This document shows positions 56,585 through 64,000 of a stretch of DNA of 64,000 nucleotides, in pieces (positions within the stretch are counted from its first letter, which is position 1; each line of letters starts with the position of its first letter). The notes under the pieces were generated by a model that was not told the DNA's origin, ran no database searches, and saw nothing but the letters and a program-made list of their open reading frames with translations. Made by a program: the position numbers and the translations under genes. Origin of the DNA: Callaeas wilsoni (lineage: Eukaryota > Chordata > Aves > Passeriformes > Callaeidae); contig VWPU01012283.1 of the NCBI GenBank assembly GCA_013398955.1, forward strand, positions 79,854 through 143,853, written 5' to 3'.

Positions 56585-56892
56585 GTATTTGCAGGGAAGG
56601 GTCAGAAGTTGGACCAGGCTCTGTTCTGTGGGGCCCAGCAATGGCACAAGGGGAATGGGCAGGAACTGAGGCCCAGGAAGTTCCACCTGAACACAAGGCA
56701 GAACTTCTCCCCTGTGCAGAGACAGAGCACTGGATTGTCCAGAGAGGGTGTGGAGTGTCCCTCACTGGAGACGTGCAAAAGCAACCTGGGCACAGTCCTG
56801 TGTAACCTGCTCTGGGGGCCCTGCTGGAGCAGGAGGTTGGACCAGACACCTCCAGTCTCCTTTCCAACCTTCCCCAGCTCGTGATTCTCTGA
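56585..56892 (+). mobile_element. CR1 LINE fragment of a different subtype
   Basis: Plus-oriented: ggcacaaggggaatgggcag, agttccacctgaacacaagg, cagaacttctcccctgtgca, gacagagcactggattgtcc, gtgtaacctgctctgggggc, aggaggttggaccagacacc and a final gtgattctctga. The order and motifs fit a CR1 3' end that differs from the copies at 10.6, 44.9 and 55.2 kb. Confidence 0.85.
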
Positions 56893-59800
56893 TTTAACAT
56901 TCCCGGGAGCTGCCAGCTATGACACAGGGACGCTGAAGCTGTGGCAGGTCGAGGCTGCCTGGGCAAAGGGAACCAGATTCCTTTGTGCAGAGAAATGAAT
57001 CAAGCCCTGAAATCAAATAAGATAAATCCCAGCCAGATCAGAGATCTGATTTTGGCTGACTTTTCACATTCATCTTTGGTAAGAGGAACCCCTCGCCATG
57101 TGTTTCTCAAAGATGAATTGAACTGAAAAGCCTGGCTTCCTTTATCAAAACCTATTTTCCTTTTTACCTAAAGTCCTTACCTAAGTAATCCATTGTCCAC
57201 ACCATCCCAGACTCTTTTTCCTCAGAACGCTGAGCCTCTTGTGTGGTTTTATCACGTGGTGGAAGATTTCACTTCCTCTATTTAAAGTAAGTTCTTTAAT
57301 TTCACGTAGAAAAGAAATAGTCTTTTGCTGAGGAGAGATTATCATAAGATTTTTGTTTCTTGCTTGTTGTATCTCTGCATATTGCAATGAACCACACAAC
57401 TAAATCTTGCATTACTTACAGTTGGACTCACAATAAGAAATGGTTTATGTCCATGGCTTTACAAGCACATTGTGACTCCCTCATTAAAGGGCTCAGAACA
57501 TGTAAAGAATCACAAAGTTTATCCTTGAGATTTCTGAGTGTGATAAAATACCCACTACTAAGAGAATGCTGTTTCTGTGGTGATTTTAAAGGTGAATGTT
57601 AATACAAACACGATATGAAACAACTTTTGAAGGGAAGGTGATAAAAAAAAGCAGATTTATGTCAAGAGCTGAGTCAGGACATTTGTGAGATCTACAGAAC
57701 TTTCCTGTTGGTGGGAGACCAGAGTGCTGTGCTGCCAGAAATTATGGTAAATAGGTGGTTTCTGTGCCTTCCTGTGTTACTGTTCACCTTAAACATAAGG
57801 AAATGTGCTCAGCTCTGTTATTGACGAGACAAACCATTCTCTGAACGATGAACAGAAGACTCTTTCCACCACTATTTTCTCTAAAAAACAACGACAAAGT
57901 TCTTGATGTGTTCCAGTTCTTCCTGTCATTCAACACAACCTTTTTCGCATCTCCCCCCAGAGTCTCAGCTTCGTGGAAATATCACACCTGGCTCAGTTTA
58001 ACCCAAAACCCAACCTGCTGGGAAGGGCCAATTTCTTAATAGTCGTGGGACAGTGTAAAAAGAGCCACCTAAGAGGACAATTAGCTAAGAGCTGATTGCC
58101 TTTCGGTTAGCTAAAGATTGCACACAGAGCAGGATTGCAAGATGTAAATGTTCTGGGTTTTTTTAAATACCTGTTGTTTGTAAAATAATGCCAAATATCT
58201 AAATAGAAGTAAATATAAACACAAGTCTGATGGGTAATCAACCATCATTCCTTATTAATTCATTCATTTGTTCATCCCTGATCCCAGAAAGAATGAGGTT
58301 CTCCTCTCCAAGTTTTTATGTTGCATATATGTACAGCCGAGCTTCTCAAGCCATACTTTTATTTAAAATGAAAAAAGAAAAGAGGACATGCTTAAGCATC
58401 TCTTTTTCATGAAAATTTTCTGATTTTTATATTACCATTTAGCAATTTTTATTTTACCATTAGGCCGACCAGATCCTTTATGCAACCGCCCATACATATA
58501 AAAGGAATCCAACACATAAATCCTTTATGTGACCTGCCCACTGGAGACTCATTATTCTGAGAGTTGGCACTTTGTAAAAGGAGAGTGAAAGAAAAACGAA
58601 ATCATAACAGGAACCAAAATCTCTCCCATGAGGGAAACTTTGTGAGCTCAAGACCAAGCACTGCAAGTTATACGTAGGGGAAAAATAGTTGATTGAATTT
58701 CTGAGAGGGCAAAATGCTTCAGCTGAAGATTTTTGAGTCAGAACACTCAAATGAGACAGAATTTGGTCTTACAGGGATGAAACTTTCTTGTAGGTCTTCC
58801 AGCTCCAGCTGTGGTCATCAGAGCACTGGGATTTGCCCAGAAATGTTAATTACCTCAGGAAAACTGGAGGTCCACCAGTCTCTGGGATTAAAATGCAAAC
58901 CAAAACCAGGTAATTCAACCACAGAGTGGTTTTTGGGGTTTTTTTTTAGAGAACAGAGCAATAGTGAGGGTATTACACAATTATAATCAGATAATTAGAC
59001 TATTTCCTGCAGCATAATACAATATCGTGTTGAACTATGGGAGAAAATTCTTATTGCAGAACCCCAATAAAAAATAGCTGGATGAAAACCACATCAGCTT
59101 TAGGATTGATCTATACTGAAAAACTCATGAGCAGAACGTACATAAAAACTAACTCAGTGTTACAACTGATTTACAGCCAGGAGAGCAGGAATAAATAAGT
59201 GAAGCACAGAAAGGGGAAATTTTGATATTTAGAGCCTTCGCCTATTCAAAGATCCTATCGTGTTAAATTCCTTTATTTGGCAAAAATTCCTTTTATTTTA
59301 GAACCTGTTTTGTTTGCCTTCCTCTTCTTTCTCCACCAGTATTTTGAAAACTGTAAGAAAAAACTCTGGAGTTACTTTAGTCAGGCCAGAGAACATAAAT
59401 CCATAAAGTTCCCCTTCAAAAGGGATAATTCCATTTATATTTTTAACAGAGAGTTTTCTGTGCTGAGCAGTTCATCATTTCCACACATTCACTGATCTCC
59501 TTTTCCTGGTACTTAATTTTGTATAAAGAGATTTTAATTCACCCAGATGAATGCTTTGAAAAATTGGTGAATAATTCTTGCATACTGACAAAAAACCTGT
59601 GACCTGAAGCTTCAGGCACGTGGTACCTTTATATGCTGTGATCACACCGACTTTGCTTCTGCTTTTGGTTTCCTGGTGCAGAAATTACAGTCATTATTTC
59701 ATTATTTGGGCTTTTTTGTGTGTGGATGAGATCATGAATGTGATTATTTCCCTGAATTTTCTTCTCTCCCAGGGAAAATAATTGTGAAAAATGAAATCAG

Positions 59801-61847
59801 AAAACAAGTCCATTAGAAAATCCCTGCAATAGTGGTGGTGAAAAAATTCTCTGATCTGTGAGGACAGTCAAGATTTACACACAGGGCAACTGAAATATCA
59901 GAAATTGAGGATGATGATGGTGCAAACAGATAAAAGAAAATGAAATCAGACACCATCCTTAACAAATACATTCTTTTAGCAGCAGTTGATATCAATTTCT
60001 AGGGCCAGATGGGCTAACAGGCACCCAAATGTGACCAGTTAAGCCTAAACCATTGTGCTGAAAGAGACTGACTAATGGAAAAAGTCATGAAACCATTCAC
60101 AGATTTGGCCCAGAATATTTTTCAGGAGCTGCAGATTTGCTGGAAATCAGCCAGGTATTCTTGGAAGAATCGCTGCATGTTTGTTGTGCTCTTTTACCTT
60201 TTCGCTACAGCCACTGCCAGAGTGGTTTTTGTGTTCTAAAGCTTTGAAAATAAGGAAACAAACAAAAACCCCCTCACCCAACAACCAACAGACCGATGTC
60301 TTTTCTCATTTTAGACATTTCAGGACTGGAAGGTTGATCCTGCTATTTAAATAAAAGCTCCTGGAGCAATAACGTTTTATTGTAATGTTTGCCATTAAGA
60401 GACCCTGGATTTTTCTCCGAGATATTATTAAGGGAATAACAACGTAACAGCACTCCTATTTACACTTGCTGCTGAATCTAATTCTGGCTGGAAATATTAA
60501 CAGCAAATCAAATTACGCAGAGGTAGAAGGTGGGCGAGGATGAATGAAGAAAGCAACGTGGAGTTTTCCACGTTGGTAGTTTATTCCTGGAATTGCTTTT
60601 CGGGCAGGGAGAGGAATCCTGAAAAGACCCATGATTGCATCCTTGGCCTGAGCACACATCCTCAGAGCTCTTCCTGGAAGCTTCAGCACCTCAATTCAGG
60701 TTGAAATGAGGTGATTAGTGGGTTATTTCTGCAGCTCCTATTACAAGAGGTATAAACTATCAGCTACAAATATAATTCTCTTCCAAGAGGGACAAAAACA
60801 GCTCCTGTGGCCTCTGCTAATTAATAGATGGCAGCGAGCTCGGCATGAAGGGCTTAAATGTTTCCTCCTAATGCAGGGCTTGTTGTTATTATTGTTTCTC
60901 CTCCTGACAGGGAAGGGCTTATTATAGTGGAAAAGCTACCGAGGTAGAATCACCATAATTAAAAAGACATTTCATGGAACACGAGGCAGCAAGAGTGAGA
61001 TTGTCTTTTTTTCTGCTGGCCGAATGTGAAAATACTTCGTGATCTGAGGTTCTTCTGGACCAGAAGTGAGGCGGTGTTGCTGGTTGGGAAGAAAAAGGAA
61101 AAGAGTGTGGAAGTCCAGGTACTACAGAACTAAGGTTTTTGAAGTGTAGGAGCAGGAATAATTGATTTTCCATCTTGCTTTTGTTTCTTATAAATGGAAA
61201 AGATATTCAGGCTGGCCTGGTTGGGTTTCTTCCCTTCCAACACACCGCTGAACCAAAAAACCCAAACCCGAAACAAGTAGGGATAGTGTGCTTAGGTTTT
61301 ACGAAATCTCTATTTTTTAAGTAAAGTTCATGGAAAATCCCAAAGTGCTGAAGGCAACATGGTAAATATCAATACTGTGAAAGAAGAACAATCCCCCAAA
61401 CCCTCTGTGATGTTCTTGTCACCTTGGTTTATCTCCTTACTTCTCTGCAAAGCTAGAACAAGAAAGGAAGGGCCAAATCTTGAAAAGTGTTATGTGAAAA
61501 CAGACAAGTCAAGCCCTTGGAAAGGTGTTTTGAGCTAAGAAAAGTGCAAGAAAATAGATGGTTTATTAGCATGCAGGCCTTAATAGAAATCACGTGGACA
61601 GATTGTAAACCTTCATTAAAATCATCACTAAAATCTTCACCTTCATTATGGAACCCATACAGAAACGTGGGTACACTGAGAAATGTCTGTGTAAGGCACA
61701 TTTATAAACTTGGTAAATGTTTGTACAAAGCCAATGATTTAAAGGACTGCTGCTGCATAAATTTTAATGAGAATCCCATGACAAATGAAAAAAGAACAGA
61801 CAAAATGAAGTCAAAAAGAGAAGAATTCTGGATAATGTCTGGGTTTT

Positions 61848-61935
61848 GTTGGTTGGGGTTTTTTTTCTTGTTGGGGTTTTTTCTTTTGTTTTGAGTTGGG
61901 TTTTGTTGGTTTGTTTTTTTGGGGTTTTTTTTGAG
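61848..61935 (+). repeat. T/G-rich low-complexity tract
   Basis: Repeated TTGGGGTTTTTT and TTTTGTTGG blocks with several GGGG runs, almost free of A and C. Confidence 0.9.
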
Positions 61936-62948
61936 CAGAACAAATTAACCTAATAACAAAATATTATAATCAGGTTTTATTGTTGCCTGGGATTCTGAGG
62001 AAGGGTAGAACATCCACCAAAAATGTTCACTCACACTTTGAATCCAACATTTGCAACCAGACCAGCAAGGCGATATTTGGGGAGACACTCTGTGATCTCT
62101 GTGCTGCCCATAGCTATCCCTCAGAGCATTAATGTCATTCCCATGGAATATCCAAAGCTGGGTTTGAAGGCAGTGGAAATTGGCTATTTCCTCATGGAAT
62201 CCTGGATTCTGGAAGCAGAATGCCACCAGACGAAGGCCGTCTGTAATTAGCCTATAAATTAAGTGTCCTTTCATTCTCACCCCACTTGCTAAACAACCCT
62301 ACTCTGTGCTTTAAAATTAGTTCAGAAATTTTCCAAGTAGATGTAACTTTTTCTTTCTCCTCAAAACACCATGATTTTATGTGTGTGATTTTTATGAGGT
62401 TTTTTTAATAGGAAAAGTTTAAATCTTTTACTGAAACCCTCCAAGTCAAAACAAAAAAAGAAATATTCCTACAGTGAATCTGATAAAATAATCTTTTTTT
62501 CTTTTCCCCAGGAAGCTATTTAAAGAATAATTCAAGTGCCTAGGGATGGACATCTGGCCTCATTTGAGATTTTTGAGGACATTCTGGCTGGTCTCCAGCT
62601 GCTGCTCCAGGAAGAAAAAAATCTATGAGCAAAATACAGTGCTACAAATAATGGTATGGAGCATCTGGAAATGAAATCCTTCTGTGAACACTTCAGCGGT
62701 TTCATGGAGGATGAAATGTGTGATTCTTGTATATCTGTGTGCTCCCAATGGTTTTCCTCCAAAAAATTTTGAAATCCAATGTCCCACTTCAGTCACTCTT
62801 GAGAAAGTGACAGTCCGGACAAAATAATGAAAATAAGAAATTAGAGAAGGGAGCATGAACTTTTCATCACTTTTTATTGTGCATGAGACCAACACTTAGA
62901 AAGCACAGAAACCACATGATGGTTCAAATTTTCTGGCTCATTTTCATC

Positions 62949-62964
62949 AAAAAAAAAAAAAAAA
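62949..62964 (+). repeat. Poly(A) run
   Basis: Sixteen or so A followed by T and more A; no retroposed gene upstream was recognised. Confidence 0.9.
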
Positions 62965-63262
62965 TAAAAAATCCTTCACTATTTCCCCTAATCACAGATC
63001 CACCTGTGTTATTCAGGATCTAAAAGATCTGAACACTGAGTAAAAGGAAATTTTTTATGCCCTGCTGGCACAGAAAAAGATCACATAGCAATGTTGTATC
63101 TGTCAGTAAACAAAGCTTTGTCTGTCAACAGTAATTTAGAATTTGGTCCTTACATTTTTATCGTTTTTCTTTGAAATGCAACTCTATGGAATACATTAAG
63201 ATTCCTATGAGTATCTCTAGTCCTTGGAGACTTCAATTACCCCTTTCAAAACTCTGGGGGGA

Positions 63263-63292
63263 CAAACAAACAAAAAAAAAAAAAAAAAAAAC
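63263..63292 (+). repeat. CAAA/poly(A) run
   Basis: (CAAA)n passing into about 20 consecutive A. May be the tail of an old retroposon, but no source element was recognised upstream. Confidence 0.85.
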
Positions 63293-63728
63293 CAAAGGAC
63301 CTGTAGCTGCAATGTGCTAACGAAACAACCCTTCCCAAAAGACCAGGCCCCTTTTCTACCTTGCTAGAAGATTTTCCTTGCAGCATTTCCAGCTCTGTCC
63401 TCTCTCTGTCTCTCCCCCTGACTGTGCGGCACTAGATGGAGCTGCGGACCTGCAGAAGGCTCCGCGCTCCATCCTTCTCCTCCTGCCCGCAGAGGGACCC
63501 CGAGCCCTTCGCATCTCCCACCAGCCCATCCAAGCCAAGGTTTAGGCTGGGATTTGGAGGCGTGGGACAGGCGGCAGCTTTGATTCATTCCCTCTGATTT
63601 ACGATTGTCTCAAAAGGGGGTATATATATATTTTTTTATAAACTGGGTTTTGAGCGATGCGAATTTTTGGAAGGAGGCAGAGATGGGACGGTCAAAGGTG
63701 AACAGCAAAGAGTTTGGGAATGTTTCTG

Positions 63729-64000
63729 TGTCGTGGTTTAATCAAGATGGCAAATAAGGACCAGGCAGGTGCTCGCTCCCTCCCTCCCCTGAGATGGGGG
63801 AGAAGAATCAGGAGAGTACAAGTGGGAAAAGGGGTGGAAAAAAAAGATGGTTTAATAACAGGAAAAGCAAAAGTCCCACACACAGGCAAAGAAAAACGAG
63901 GAATTCATTCACTGCTCCCCATGGGCAGGCAGGTGTTCAGCCACCCCCAGGAAAGCAGGGATCCATCGGGTGTAGCAGTGATTTGAAGGCAAACACCATC
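63729..64000 (+). mobile_element. Endogenous retrovirus LTR, cut by the window edge
   Basis: Begins TGTCGTGGTTTAATCAAGAT and continues with GGTGCTCGCTCCCTCCCTCC, GAGATGGGGGAGAAGAATCA, GGTTTAATAACAGGAAAAGC and CCCATGGGCAGGCAGGTGTT. This order matches a common songbird ERV LTR known to me. The TG start fits an LTR boundary. Whether it is a solo LTR or part of a provirus cannot be decided, because it runs off the window. Confidence 0.8.

Larger units (their letters stand above)
51331..63728. other. 5' flank of GHRHR, no gene recognised
   Basis: I looked for exons of the gene that lies beside GHRHR in mammals (AQP1) and saw no NPA-motif or aquaporin-like peptide. The stretch has CR1 fragments (55115-55292, 56585-56892, possibly 52567-52625), a T/G run (61848-61935), A-runs (62949-62964, 63272-63291) and a moderately GC-rich patch at 63370-63560 with no supported coding content. 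Confidence 0.65.

Noticed and set aside
61487..61894. 135-codon plus-strand open frame
   Set aside because: No family resemblance; its end is encoded by a T/G low-complexity tract.
63364..63588. GC-rich patch with short Arg-rich open frames
   Set aside because: No splice-bounded or conserved peptide; may be remnant repeat sequence but no family could be named.
51331..63728. Possible AQP1 exons upstream of GHRHR, expected from mammalian synteny
   Set aside because: No NPA-containing or aquaporin-like peptide was found in any frame, so the gene is outside the window or elsewhere.

Overview
The window is nuclear DNA of a vertebrate, most likely a bird and probably a songbird. The genes are split into many small exons with GT-AG introns. 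The interspersed repeats are dominated by CR1 LINE fragments, and there are LTRs that look like those of songbird endogenous retroviruses. Nothing bacterial, no CRISPR array and no tRNA or rRNA gene was seen.

Two class B (secretin-family) G-protein-coupled receptor genes lie tail to tail. Bases 1-13,052 on the plus strand carry the 3' part of ADCYAP1R1, the PACAP type 1 receptor. It shows the alternatively spliced 'hop' cassette (4,403-4,486), the TM6/TM7 exon (9,737-9,866), a 42-nt exon (10,074-10,115) and the terminal exon (12,864-13,052). A long 3' UTR follows. It holds a perfect 21-copy 20-nt minisatellite, Pumilio-type sites and a small GC-rich hairpin. Its end is not certain; 16.9 kb is the best guess, and 21.5 kb is possible.

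From 51,148 down to 25,291 the minus strand carries a complete 13-exon gene for GHRHR, the growth-hormone-releasing hormone receptor. The spliced coding sequence is 1,320 nt (439 residues plus stop) with no internal stop and with matching phases at every junction. It was assembled from exons, most of which are too short to stand out as open frames. Exon 1 lies in a CpG-rich segment that probably contains the promoter. One intron starts with GC instead of GT.

Between the two genes (about 17-24.6 kb) I see only a CR1 remnant and unremarkable DNA. From 51.4 kb to the right edge is 5' flanking DNA of GHRHR with CR1 fragments and homopolymer runs, ending in an LTR cut by the window edge. Both receptors signal mainly through Gs and cAMP: PAC1 for PACAP in brain, pituitary and adrenal, GHRHR for GHRH in pituitary somatotrophs. 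Their last three coding exons have identical lengths (130, 42 and 189 nt), as expected of paralogues. I found no unknown biological system. The most interesting points are in the splicing and 3' UTR architecture of these two genes.
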